From Eulemur rufifrons (lineage: Eukaryota; Chordata; Mammalia; Primates; Lemuridae): a DNA stretch of 64,000 nt. Where the stretch lies: positions 79,185,114 through 79,249,113 of the forward strand of contig NC_090984.1 in NCBI RefSeq assembly GCF_041146395.1. The letters are read 5' to 3'. This document shows positions 26,399-37,510 of this stretch, piece after piece (position 1 is the stretch's first letter; every line of letters begins with the position of its first letter). The notes beneath the pieces are model-generated. The model was not told the DNA's origin and searched no databases. It saw only the letters and a program-made list of their open reading frames with translations. The position numbers were made by a program, and so were the translations under genes.

Positions 26399-26840
26399 CA
26401 GTTGACCCATGAACAACATGATTTGAACTGCATGGGTCCACTTATATGTGGATTTTCTTCCATCTCTGTCACTCTCGAAGCAGCAAGACCAACCCCTCCC
26501 CTTCCTCTTTCCTGTCAGCCTACTCAACATGAAGATAATGAGAATGAAGACCTTTATGATGATCCACTTCCGCTTAATGAATAGTAAATATATTTTCTAT
26601 TCCTTATAATTTTCTTAATAACATTTTCTTTTCTCTAGCTTACTTTATTGTAAGAATATAGTATACAATACATATAACATACAAAATATATGTTAACTGA
26701 TTGTTTTTATTATTGGTAAGGCTCCCAGTCAACAGCAAGCTATTAGTAGTTAAGTTTTGAGGGAGTCCAGAGTTGTATGTGGATGTTTGATACATAGGGG
26801 ATTAGCACCCCTACCTCCTGTATTATTCAGGGGTCAGCTG
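26399..26840. mobile_element. Tigger/pogo-type non-autonomous DNA element (MER44-like)
   Basis: A 442-bp element with terminal inverted repeats: CAGTTGACCCATGAACAACA at 26399 pairs with the reverse complement of 26821-26840 (reading inward CAGCTGACCCCTGAATAATA). TA target duplications flank it at 26397-26398 and 26841-26842. The start follows the well-known mammalian 'gttgacccttgaacaaca...gggtccacttatatgtgg' family derived from Tigger transposons. It has no transposase. A 60-codon frame at 26402-26584 is repeat-derived. Confidence 0.85.
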
Positions 26841-27204
26841 TATAATTAATTCATGATATGAAGATAGAAGGATAGAAAAGTTCCTGCCTAACTCTAAACA
26901 ACTATGAAAGAAGAAAAAATTTTAAAGGTCTTGACACAGAAAATTATCCAAAATATATTTTAAATGAAAAAAGCAAGTCATAAAACTGTAGATGCAGAGT
27001 GGTAGCACTTTTGTAAATACACGGGGTTTAAAATATTTTCTTATTTCTATTATTAATATAAGACATTTCCACAAAACATTAAAATAACTCATTAGTTAAA
27101 AGTTCTCGCAAATATTGTAACATCCTATCTTATTGGCAACCATTTGCTTAAGGAAATTATAAGAGTAAGCACTTACATAGCTTTCCACGCAAGCATGTTT
27201 TCTA

Positions 27205-27430
27205 AAGAGCTTTATAAACATTAACTCACTTAATACTCATAACAACACTATGAAGTAGTTGTAATTATTACCTCTATTTTGTAGATGAAGAAATTGAGGT
27301 AAAGAAAGATCAAGTTTCTTGCTGAAGGTCACACAGAGCTAATGATTAGTGGATTTAAACTTTAAGGAGGGGTACTTGGCTCAGAGACCAGTTCTCCTCC
27401 AAGTTCATCTACTACACTGTGCTGCTCCAT
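27205..27430 (-). mobile_element. MIR SINE, antisense
   Basis: AAGAGCTTTATAAACATTAA, CTCACTTAATACTCATAACA, ACACTATGAAGTAGTTGTAA, TTTTGTAGATGAAGAAATTG and GAAGGTCACACAGAGCTAAT are the reverse complement of MIR in order, nearly full length. Confidence 0.8.
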
Positions 27431-27731
27431 GTTCTTCACTCTGTGGCACACTCCAAACATTAACTTGATGCTCATGCTGATCAGCAATTTGACTTTATAT
27501 TTACTTTCTGTTCCTTTTACTTTACAAGTATGCCTTGAGCACCAATTATATGCAATGCATGGCTTAATAGTCTCTGTTTACAGTAACTGATGAGCTCAGT
27601 TTTTCAGTTTGCTCCCATTAACAGCTAGTCTAAAAGTTATCAATTCTCCTCAAGTTCCTGATCCACTTATTACCAACATCATCATCATTGGTAGAAAAAT
27701 AGAAGCATTCAAAGGCTGCTCTGAGAGATAT

Positions 27732-27983
27732 AAAGACACTAAATTGGTACTAACTGATCAACACTTATGTGCACATATGGAAGTAACATTCATCGGATGT
27801 CAGGCAGGTGGTAGAGGGGTGGAGGGGATGGGTAAATTCACACCTAATGGGTGCAGTGCACACTATAGGGGATGGGAACACTTGTAGCTCTGACTCAGGC
27901 AGTGCAAAGGCAGTATATGTAACCAAAGTATTTGTACATCTGTAATATTATGAAATTAAAAAAATAAATTTAAAAAAAGACAC
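27732..27983 (+). mobile_element. Short 5'-truncated L1 3' end with 8-bp TSD
   Basis: About 236 bp of L1 3'UTR: GGATGTCAGGCAGGTGGTAG, GAGGGGATGGGTAAATTCAC, CTAATGGGTGCAGTGCACAC, GATGGGAACACTTGTAGCTC, GCAGTATATGTAACCAAAGT, ATTTGTACATCTGTAATATT and an AATAAATTTAAAAAAA tail. This tail form resembles lemur L1 and the copy ending at 47118. The likely target duplication is AAAGACAC at 27732-27739 and 27976-27983. The 92-codon frame over it is accidental. Confidence 0.75.
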
Positions 27984-27989
27984 CTACTT

Positions 27990-30405
27990 CAATGCCCTCC
28001 AGAAGACTACAATTTTACAAACTCCCTTCATGAAACTCAAAATGCTCATGTATTAGAATCAACACCATATACATACCTACAGTGAATTATTGGAAGGAAT
28101 TGCTGACAGTTTCAGCTAGATGAAGCCTAAGAGTCAGTCAAAATAGGGTAGAATGAGCCAGTTACTTAGTATCTTTTGTCGTGAAAAAGAATAGCACTTT
28201 CCCTAGGAATGAAGACTGGTAGTAGGGTCAGCAACCTTCAAGAGCAGAATGACTCCTCCCTTTATTTTATTTATGTATTTTTTTTAATTTAGAGATGTAG
28301 CAGGGTCTTCAAGAGAAATAAGAAAAAAGGTAACAGGAAAGAATAAAAAAAAACTATGAATTCTGGTGGCAAGTGATAAAACATATACACGCACACACAC
28401 ACAAATACTCTGACATATCAATGAAAAGCAAGAGGATCCCTGCGAGCATAATACCTAGTAGAGGATGTGGCTGCAGTCCTGGGTTTGGGGAGCAGGAAGA
28501 TTACCCGTAATCGATCTGATGCCCATGGGCAATACTAGCAGAGTTTACGGCTACATTGTGGGATCCTCAGTTATCTAATGCATTGTGCCGATTTTCTGTT
28601 GTTGATGTGCTTTCTGTTAATTAAAATTACTTTCTATAATATAATATTGAGGCTATGCTTGAGGCTATATCTTAACCAGTTTGGTGGTTCCAGGATCATC
28701 TTAAGCACAAAATGAAAAACTTGCAGGACAAGAGACGCTGAGTCTGTATACTTACACCTGTGGGATATGGTAGGTATTGAAGCCAAGGAGCCAGCTGTGG
28801 GAGCTGCTCCAAGAGTGGGGGACAGAATTAAATATGTGTGCATATCCCATAGTGCCTGGTATAATGTCAGATATTTAGAGTCAGTATTATATATATTTTT
28901 AATGGGTGAAAGTATAAATAAAGACAAGAGAATAAATATAACATTATACAAAGAGTAGGAGAGGACAAAAGATGAGTTTATCCTTAAAAAAAGAAACTAG
29001 ATGAAATAATAGCAAAAGGAAAACATAATGTAAAAAGCATACCTCTTTCCACATTTTACATAAATCTCACAGAAGGGATAGAGAAAATGTCATGTTGGAA
29101 AGTTTAGGAAAATAGATTCATGAAAGAAGATAATTTTCTCTATGAATTTATAGAAAATCATAGCTAGACAATAGCTACAAGGAAATGATTCAGACAGGAT
29201 AGAATTCAGAGCCAGAAAGGAAATTATATTTTAAAAAGATATATGACAAATCCCTAATGTCTTATTGAAGTTATATAGTTTTACAGTAATAAAATGAGTC
29301 TTAAAATTGACAAATGGTTGGCATGATGGAAACTATAGTGCCTGAGTTTTGTTTATTTTTGTTTGGTTTGCTTTGTTTTTTTAAAAAAAAAATACAATTC
29401 CTGAGCATCGGAATAATTGTAAATCTTATTAGTAGCTAGAAAACAAAACAGTTTGTTTAAGAGCAACACAGTATTAGGTTTATCAAAGTAATTTTTAAAA
29501 ACTTATTTTTATTTCTGTAATAGCTAGATAGATCTGATAAAATTATTTCAATTAACAGAGCTATAAAGAACTTAGAAAAAATTAGCATATTTGGTATTGA
29601 TATCACTGCCTGAAAAACAAAAGTTAAATTTATGTTTCAATTAATCTTTTTGGTCCCTTTACCTTCTTTGGAGTTTATTGTTATGACAAGACAGGGAGAA
29701 ATCATAGGCTACTTTATTTTTTTTAGAGAAACAGATTTAGATATTCCTGTAAATGGTAGGACACAAATGATCTCGAGGGCTGAGGAGTAAGACATTCATT
29801 TATTGAAAAAAAATTTTTTTTTACAAATGTGCTCTTTGTATTTCCCTTTGTGTAGCAGATTCTGTTCATAAAGAGTTGATAAAGATGGTGATGAAAGACA
29901 AAGCATCTCCTGGCTGGTCTGTAGCAGGGAAACAGACCTTCACACTGGGGAAAAGCTATAAGAAAACACCTACAGCCTAGCATGGTTGTATCCAGAAGGC
30001 CCAAGAAATGTCTTAGAAAGTCTCTGGAAGACATGGCACAGATGTAGGACTATGAAGAGAAATTCTGAGAGGTGGAGGGGGGTCTCATTTCCTGAGGTAT
30101 CTGCAGCATAGTTTTGCACTGGACTAGACCCTGAGTCAAGGTATTCCTACTCTTAGACTGTAGCAATGCCTGCATGAAGCCCTTCACAGGGACGCTTTAC
30201 CACTGAATCCAGAACCACTTTCTGGACTTTTAGGGGACAGAATACTCAAAATTTGCCACAGACCACATGGGACCGTTTATGCTGGATTCAGAGAGCAAGG
30301 TTGCCATTGGAAAATTCTGGATGGCACTGTATTTTTAAAGCTTTATAACTTATTTATTTGCTTCTTTGTGTACCTATTTATCTACCATTTAATAAATTAA
30401 TATGC
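27990..30405. other. Unique AT-rich DNA
   Basis: About 2.4 kb with no recognised gene. There is a (CA)n stretch at about 28384-28402 and a TTTG-rich stretch at 29346-29380. Frames of 103-105 codons on the minus strand (28634-28951, 29723-30034) show no known domain. Confidence 0.5.
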
Positions 30406-30409
30406 CCTT

Positions 30410-30743
30410 TGCTATGGACTGAAGGTATGTGTACCCGCAAAATTTATATGTTAAAACCTAATCCCTGATGCAATAGTATTAAAAAGCGGGGTCTTTGAGA
30501 GGTTAATTATTTCATGAGGATGCAGCCCCCACGAATGGGATTATAGCCCTTAGAAGGGGCTAAAGAGACCAAAGTTCTGTCCTTCAGCCTTGTGAGGACA
30601 CAGCAGGCCCTCACCAGCCACCAAATCGGCCAGCTTCTGATCTTGGACTTCCAGCCTCCAGAAGAGTGAGAAATAAATTTCTGTTTTTTATAAGAAAACC
30701 AGTTCATAGTATTTTGTTATAGCAGCCTGAACAGACTAAGACA
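30410..30743 (+). mobile_element. MLT1A-like solo LTR (ERVL-MaLR)
   Basis: A 334-bp LTR running from TGCTATGGACTGAAGG to GCCTGAACAGACTAAGACA, so it starts TG and ends CA as LTRs do. The internal order (AAAATTTATATGTTAAAACC, TGAGGATGCAGC, AATGGGATTATAGCCCTTAG, TTGTGAGGACACAGCAGGCC, ACTTCCAGCCTCCAGAAGAG, AGAAATAAATTTCTG, GTATTTTGTTATAGCAGCC) matches MLT1A-class LTRs. AATAAA near 30672 is the usual LTR polyadenylation signal. No internal retroviral sequence and no second LTR are nearby. Flanking 5-bp duplications are not preserved. Confidence 0.85.
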
Positions 30744-31033
30744 TTCTTCCACATACATATGTATATCTTGTAAAAAAAAAAAAAAAAGATATTAGATGGA
30801 AATTTTATAGCATAGTCACAGATTCCTCGACCCTCTTCCCATTGAAAGATGGGGTCTATGTCTTAACCTTTGAATCTGGACAGACTTGCATCTCAGCTGA
30901 TATCATTGCAATCTAGACCACTATTATCATCTCACCTGAAATATATCAATCAGCTCTTACTGGCTTGATTTGCTTTCAGGCTTTCTTCCCTTGTGGTACA
31001 TTTTTCTTACAACAAGATAGAAAAGTAATATTT

Positions 31034-31690
31034 AGGAGGGGTAAAGATGGCTGACTAGAGACATCTGTTGTCAGATTGTCTTAGTAAGTATGGAAAGTTT
31101 TAGATGGGAAAAAAAAAAAAAGAAAGCATAGCTCAGGCAGAGTTCAGAGGAAAAAGTGCCAGAACCTACCAGGTTCTTCCATGGGAAGAAGCTGTGGAGC
31201 AGAACAACAGAAAGATTTTGGCAGAGATTAACCCCCAAGAAACCTGGAGTCCCATGGAAAGGGTAGGTGGGAGTTTTGTTTCTCCTTCCCTCACACCTCT
31301 TCTAGTCAGCAGGTTCCCAAGATGCCAGGAAGCTTTTCTACCCTCATGAGCCACTAGTGAACTGGGAGCTTTTTCAAAACAAAGCACCAGGCTACCAGCC
31401 CTCTCAGGGTCGCTCCCTATTACTACAGACCCAAGCGGAAACAGCAGGTGCCATACTGCTTCTTCACCCATTGTGCACCTTTGTCCTCCCCAGGGAGCTT
31501 CAGCCCTTCGGTTTTTGTGTCACCACAAACATTTCCCAATTCCTGCCCCAACTATGGTGGCCACAGGGGATGATGGGTCCTGGGGGAACTGTGTGATCCC
31601 AGAGCTTGGACATTCTAGGAAGGCTGCCTCCCAGGGAGAGGTACAAAGAGGACCAGAGTGCCAGCTCTCCTCCATTCAGAAAAATAATGT
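31034..31690 (+). mobile_element. Orphan L1 5'UTR fragment
   Basis: AGGAGGGGTAAAGATGGCTG at 31034 followed by ACTAGAGACATC is the typical start of primate-type L1 5'UTRs (ggagg...aagatggc...tagagac). The next 640 bp are GC-richer than the surroundings, as L1 5'UTRs are, and contain AACCCCCAAGAAACCTGG and GATCCCAGAGCTTGGAC. The L1 stops near 31690 without ORF1 and an L2 follows. Most L1 fragments are 3' ends, so a 5'-end-only piece implies a later deletion, rearrangement or premature polyadenylation. The frames of 60-100 codons here are not ORF1. Confidence 0.65.
31043..31053 (+). promoter_or_regulatory. YY1-like site at L1 5' end
   Basis: AAAGATGGCTG lies about 10 bp inside the L1 5' end. 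Human L1 carries a YY1 site (CAAGATGGCCG) at the equivalent place that sets the transcription start. Position and core match; activity is inferred only. Confidence 0.4.
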
Positions 31691-31714
31691 GTAAATATAA
31701 ATCAAAATACATTA

Positions 31715-32170
31715 ACTTATACTCTTGCTTAAAATTCTCTAATAGCTTCCCACAACTCCTGTCTAATACTGAGCTTTAAAATGCCTACAGCTACTTAGAT
31801 TTTTCATAAGTGTTTGCTTTTCTGTTCTTAGACTTCATGTTTGTCCTCACTTCAGGGCCTTTCCATCTACTACTGCATCTACCTTGAAAGTTTCCCTTCT
31901 GTCCCCTGCCTCATACAACCCACCAGAAGCTTCACATGGACCAGCTCTTTCTCATCATTTAGATCTCAGCAAGAAAGCACTGTCTCTGGAAGCCCTTCAG
32001 CCACCCCATCTGCAGTAGGCCTGCTGCCCCCGCACACTCACTCTCTACTCACTGTCTGCCTTTACTCCACTGTTCTTATACCAATACAAGCTACTTCATT
32101 TATTTTATGTTGATTATTTATTGTATCTTCCCCTAAAATGTAAGCCTAATAAGAAGTTAGACTTTATCTA
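31715..32170 (+). mobile_element. L2 LINE 3' fragment
   Basis: TTAAAATTCTCTAATAGCTT, CTTCAGGGCCTTTCCATCTA, TCTGGAAGCCCTTCAGCCAC, ATTTATTTTATGTTGATTAT, CCTAAAATGTAAGCCTAATA and TTGTGCATTGTTATACC follow the L2 3'UTR order. A 90-codon frame here is repeat-derived. Confidence 0.65.
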
Positions 32171-34005
32171 CCTTGTGCATTGTTATACCTTCAAAAATTA
32201 GAATAGTCACATTATATGTGCCTTTTATAATATTTATTACATAAATAAAAGGAATACTGGGCTTTGTCTACTATAACTCACTAGCCCTGAAGTACATATA
32301 GCATATCTTGGGTATTGTTATACTGGAGATGAATAAACCATCACACAAGTTTTATATTGTTCTTTTCCATCAGTAAAAGTATGGCTACCATTGTTTCACA
32401 AGAAAAGTGCACCAAGATGTTCAAGTTTCCTATAAACCATTCATACTCACACTTGGCTAGATACCAAATTGTTTGGAAGTAAAACAATATCACTCTAGAC
32501 AAAAGAATATTTCTTTAAAACCTTTAAGCTAAAAAACACAATCAACATAAAGAAAAGATTATTTCCGCTTATTAAGTGCCCTTGATCTAGTACTTTAACC
32601 TTTCTTTTGGTTAGGTCCACCTAAAAAATAGGGAAACTGATAGTATCTGTCTCATAGAACAAGGTGGGTTTCGATGGGAGTTTATTACTGTTATTATTGT
32701 TATTACTGTTATTTTAATTTGTGGTGGTAGGGATAAAAGGGGCTAATGGAAATAAGGGAAGTGGCTATAGTTCCCCAAAGACCCCTCTTGGACTGTCATT
32801 ACCTTTCCCTCACCCCAGCTATTCTTCCTTCTGCCTCTACTACCATAATCCACACAACCTCACTTTCAATCCAGGTCTGTAAGATGGTAAGATAGTGTCA
32901 TTTTTTTTCTTTATCATGCTGTTTTATGGCTAAAAAGAAAGAGGCTAGAAAGCATACACTGACGAAAAGGAAGGATAAAGCTTGGAGAATCTAGAATTCC
33001 TAAATTCAAGACTCTCATGAAGTATAGAAACATCATTAAAAATATTATTATAATAAAGAAGAAATAAATTCTCAAACCTATTCAGGCAGACCACTTTCAG
33101 AACAGAATAAGGTTATGATATATTTAATTGTGGGAACCATCACTTCTTTTCATATAAAATGTAATGATTATATACACACAGGTCCCATCTCGAAAATAAC
33201 AAGATAAATATTTAATCACAATTTTAGGTATCTCTGTTAATGTGGGATTACTGTTTATTTTTTTCATAATCTCGTGAGCTAGTGATATCACTAAATGTTT
33301 AAAACTATTTATGGAAGAAATATGGTGAATTGAAAAATTTAATCTGTTAACACACTGTGCTTTTCCTGCAAATTGAGACATAGCACTATTATTCCATTTG
33401 GGTGGTAAAATACAGTGTTAATAGGAGCACAGTTTGGGAGTGACAACCTGAATTCAAAGCTTGACACATATCAAAATGCCAGATCTGCATATTAGAATGT
33501 AGAAAAAAATTAGCAAAGGGGTGAGGTGAAGAACAAAGTGAGAGAGATTTCTCAATAAAGAAAGAAAATAACATTTATGTGTGACTTGTTACCTATTTTG
33601 ATTTTGAAAGAAAACAGAAAACTACTTTTCTAACAAGAATATCTTAGGAAAAGTAGAAATTTCTAAAATAGAAAAAATCTAACATATGGTCAATATCTCA
33701 GTCTATCTCAACTCTTCTTTGGCAGCTTTTCTTTACTTTATGAAATAGAGAAAATAATTTGCTGTTTAAGCTTAGCCACCCGCAAGTAATATTCATGAAA
33801 ATTAAAGTTTAAATCGCTCCTATTTACAAAAGAATTAATGGATGAAAAACTTATGTTGGAATGGTACGGCCCTACTGTCCAAAGAGTATGGTGTCTGAGT
33901 GCTTCAAGGTGGTTTGGCTTTTTTGTCTTGTTCCACATTTAGCTTTCTTTTTCGTGCTGGAAAATGGGTTGAAATTGATGGGTGATATAGCAAATGGCTG
34001 ATGTT
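32171..34005. other. Unique AT-rich DNA with a TTA-repeat patch
   Basis: No gene recognised. An interrupted (TTA/TTG)n stretch lies at 32680-32720. Several 60-85-codon minus-strand frames (33124-33381, 33389-33574, 33738-33938) have no known motif. Confidence 0.5.
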
Positions 34006-34009
34006 TCTA

Positions 34010-34225
34010 TTCTTTACTCATTAATTTAGTAAGCAAGATGTGTTAGGCACTTGTGATGGGTCATCCATCACCAAGATATGGAGATGCAAAGAAGAATAGG
34101 TCTCAGATTCTGCCTTTAAGAAACATTCTTGTGAGACAGACAAACAGATGAAGAGGCAATTATTATTGTAAGGGCAGAACTGGGACAATTGCTAATACAG
34201 ATCGGAAGGAATTAGCAAAGGGTAT
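34010..34225 (-). mobile_element. L2 LINE fragment, antisense
   Basis: GTGTTAGGCACTTGTGATGG, GGAGATGCAAAGAAGAATAG, TCAGATTCTGCCTTTAAGAA, CATTCTTGTGAGACAGACAA and AGAGGCAATTATTATTG follow the reverse complement of the L2 3' end (tgctaggcactggggatac ... tccctgccctcatggagcttacattctagt ... agacagacaataaac). Confidence 0.5.
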
Positions 34226-34865
34226 AGTAGAGCCCCCTGGTAACCACCGCCCCTGGTAACCACCATTCTACTTTCTATTTCTATGAATTTGCCTGCTTTA
34301 GATACCTCATATAAGTGGAATCATAGAATATTTGTTTTGTGACTGACTTCTTTTGCTTAGCATAATGCCATCAAAGTCTATCCATGTTGTAGCATATAGC
34401 AGGATCCCCTTCCTTTTTAAGGTGGAATAATATTCCATTGCATGCATATACAACATTTTGTTTATCCAGACGCAAGGGTTGCTTCCACCTCATGGCTATT
34501 TGTCAATAAATACTGCTATGAACACAGATGTGTAGATAACTCTTTAAGACCCTGGTTTTAAATACAAATATATACCCATAAGTGGGACTGCTGGATCATA
34601 TGATAGATCTATTTTTAATTTTTTAAGCAACTGCCATCCTGTTTTCCATAGCAACTGTACCATTTTATATTCCCACCAAGGATCCTCATTTCCCCACATC
34701 CATGCTAGTTCTTGTTATTTTCTGTTGTTTTAAACAGCAGCCATCCTAATGGATATGAAGTGTTATCTCATTGTGGTTTTGATTTGCACTTCTGTAATGA
34801 TAAGTGATGTGGAACATCTTTTTATATGTTTTGGGGCCATTTGTATATCTTTGGAGGAATGCATA
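34226..34865 (-). mobile_element. Old L1 (L1M-type) fragment, antisense
   Basis: CCCTGGTAACCACCATTCTA, CTTTAGATACCTCATATAAG, TGGAATAATATTCCATTGCA, CAACATTTTGTTTATCCAG, AAGTGGGACTGCTGGATCAT, CAACTGTACCATTTTATATT and TAAGTGATGTGGAACATC follow the reverse complement of old L1 3' sequence and the ORF2 end. It sits between an antisense L2 and an antisense MIR. A near-duplicate GCCCCTGGTAACCACC occurs twice at the start. Confidence 0.85.
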
Positions 34866-34884
34866 TTTGACTTTAAATAAATTT

Positions 34885-35118
34885 ATGAAAACTAATATTT
34901 ATTTGTTAGTTACTATTTTCTCAGCACTGCACTGGCTGGTTCTCAAAGAGATTATCTAATTCAATCATCTTAACACAATAAAAAAGGTAAAATTGAATTT
35001 GTGAGGTTGGGTAGTTAGACAGACTGAGGGATTGACAGAGATTGAGCAACTTGCTGTAGGACTTCAGCTGGTAAGTGGTAGGGAAAAGGTCTAACTCAAC
35101 ATTGTGATCCCCCAATTA
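34885..35118 (-). mobile_element. MIR-type SINE, antisense
   Basis: TTGTTAGTTACTATTTTCTC, AGAGATTATCTAATTCAATC, ATTTGTGAGGTTGGGTAGTT, GACAGAGATTGAGCAACTTG and TTCAGCTGGTAAGTGGTAGG match a decayed reversed MIR. Confidence 0.65.
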
Positions 35119-35129
35119 TTGAAACTATT

Positions 35130-35400
35130 TATTGTTCCAAAGTATTAAAATATCCCCAAATTCTAAAAGGTTGAAATACCTAAGATATTAAAGAAGTTAT
35201 AAATTGACAAAGAAGAGGAGGACATTCCAAATCCTGAGCTAAGGATAGTAGCATGAAGGAGAACAGCATGTCAGAGGAAGAGTCTGGATTTGAGTAGAAC
35301 GCAGACGACCTTCCCGGGAGTCAGGGGACATGAAGAGATTGGCCGACAAAGCTGATCACGCATCTTACAGGTAGTGGGATCCAACAGGTGCTTTCAAAAG
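35130..35400 (-). mobile_element. Possible L2 LINE fragment, antisense
   Basis: GAGGACATTCCAAATCCTGA then GCATGAAGGAGAACAGCATG resembles reversed L2 (gaagagcattccaggcagagggaacagc). It may be the continuation of the antisense L2 at 34010-34225, split by the L1 and MIR. Confidence 0.35.
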
Positions 35401-36975
35401 GGACACTGCTGTGTTCATTGCATGTATATATGTATCTAGGTCCAGGTTTTTAACACTTAGCTTTGTCCATCACGTCTATGCTGCATCTACAGAAACTTTT
35501 CAAAATATATTTGCAGCTATATTTTTTACAGGAAATTTTCACAGGCCCTACCTACCCTCTTCCTCCTCCTTTCAATCATCACTTTCTTTTGGCTTCCCCG
35601 ATTTCCACAGGATGAGATTTCACTGAATTTGGATGTTTCATCTTTGCCTTTATACTTAAAAATGGCAATTTGGCTTAATAGCTGCATCCATTTGCTGCAG
35701 TTGTTGTTCATCATCTGTTAGTCATACCACCTCTTATTCTTGTATTTGGTGGTCCCACCCGATGTATTTCTAACACAAAATAAGCTTCCAGGACTGTGTT
35801 CTTGTGTCTAAGCACTATATCCATGTTAGTCGTTCTTGTCTGGTAATTGGGATTGTAGAATAGTGTTATTAGAAACAAATATTGCACGTATTTATATAGT
35901 CCAGATGCCAAATGAGATTATCTCAACTTTTGAGATTTTTACATACAACTAAGGCAACCCCTTTCCTGCCTCTTCTCACCTACAACTCCACTGTCTACAC
36001 TTAGTGAGAAGCTTGATGCTCACACCTCCAGGGTCCTACAAATTCCTCAAGGGTTGGGTTATTTTAGTGTTTTCTTTTTTTTTTAATTTAAATGTCTATG
36101 ATCTTTCTGAAACCCTGACTTCATTTATATCTCACTCCTATGGCTATTTTCTTCTTCATGCCCCACAATAATCTAAAATATAATCCCTTTAATTTAATGT
36201 GACCAAGAGATGATTAACATGGAACATGTATAAGGACTACAGAATTTCCGGGCAGTTGGGAGTACGGCCTATGATTACATCATGTAATTATCAAATAAAC
36301 AACTATAAAATAAAATATTAAATACTCATGCCCCTAAAACTCATTCAGCCACTTTCCCTCCACTCCAATCAGGGTTTTTTCAGTAGCTGACACTTTGGCA
36401 ACAGTATTCTTCCCCTCCCATGATACTTTTTCCTGTCTCACTCTCTGTCTCTCCTCCTTCCTATGGTCCTCCTTACTTCTAAATCTCAGTGCATTTCTCC
36501 AGTAGAACAGTTTGTCAATTTGCTTCCTTCTTTCCAACCACACTGTACACTCGAGTACGTACCCTACACACTTAAAGAAGATATCGCACTAAACAAAAAG
36601 TCATTTCTTTGGAAGGAAATTCTGATACTCCATTAGAGGAAAAGTGATCCTATGAAGCTGTGATTTTAAGTAGAACATTTTCTCTCTCTATTATAGTTTA
36701 ATTGGGTTGGCTTTTTAATTTGGGAGGAAATGGACAAAATTTTATTAAATGCAACAAATCATAAAAATTGTTATTCAGTTACAAATAGAGCCAAGGAAAC
36801 AAAAAGTTTAAAAAACAAGGAAATTGAGAAAGAAAGGGGGTGGGGACAAACAGAAAAATGCAGGAGAAAGAACGTGGAGAGGAAAGTATATACGTAGGGA
36901 CAGGGAGGTCAGGAGAGCCCAGGACTTGAAATGAATTTAGTTGTAACACTATTCAGTGATGGCTTTCAGTGTGTA
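35401..36975. other. Unique DNA, no gene recognised
   Basis: No gene or clear repeat. A polypyrimidine patch lies at about 35552-35580 and a purine-rich patch at about 36815-36910. Confidence 0.5.
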
Positions 36976-36979
36976 TAGC

Positions 36980-37510
36980 TCTCTGTTAGAAATACTCCAA
37001 ATAGCTTCCCAGCTTAGAATAAAAACCAATGTCCTTTCAAAAGACAACATGGAACTGTGTTTCTGCCCCCTGTCCTCTCAGGGCTTATCTCCTACACTCT
37101 CATGGTTCACATTGGTCCATTCCCACTGATGCTTTCCTTGGTAATATTTGGTGTGATCTCACTCTAGGGACCTTTTTCTTGTTCTGTCCTCTTCCAGATA
37201 TGTTTTGCCTCAGATATTTATATGGTTCACTCCCTTACCTCCTGTAGGTCTTTGCTCAAATATCAGCTTCTTAAGGAAGCTTTCCCTAAATATTTCATTG
37301 GAACTTGTAATCACCCCTGACCACCTCGTCCAAATCTCCCTATCCATAACTCTTATATTTTACTTATATATGTTTATTGTGTGCACTCCCTCATTAGAAT
37401 GTCCATGAGGACAGAAATTTATCTCATTTTCTTCCCTGGTAGTTTATCCAGTGCCTAGAATTATGCCTGGCATATAGAGTTGTTTAATAAAATTGTAGTA
37501 ACGATTGAAC
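36980..37510 (+). mobile_element. L2 LINE 3' fragment, long
   Basis: AAATAGCTTCCCAGCTTAGA, CTCAGATATTTATATGGTTC, CTGTAGGTCTTTGCTCAAAT, ATCAGCTTCTTAAGGAAGCT, CATTAGAATGTCCATGAGGA, CCAGTGCCTAGAATTATGCC and TGGCATATAGAGTTGTTTAA reproduce the L2 3'UTR in order through its last bases. The 72- and 67-codon frames here come from the repeat. Confidence 0.85.
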
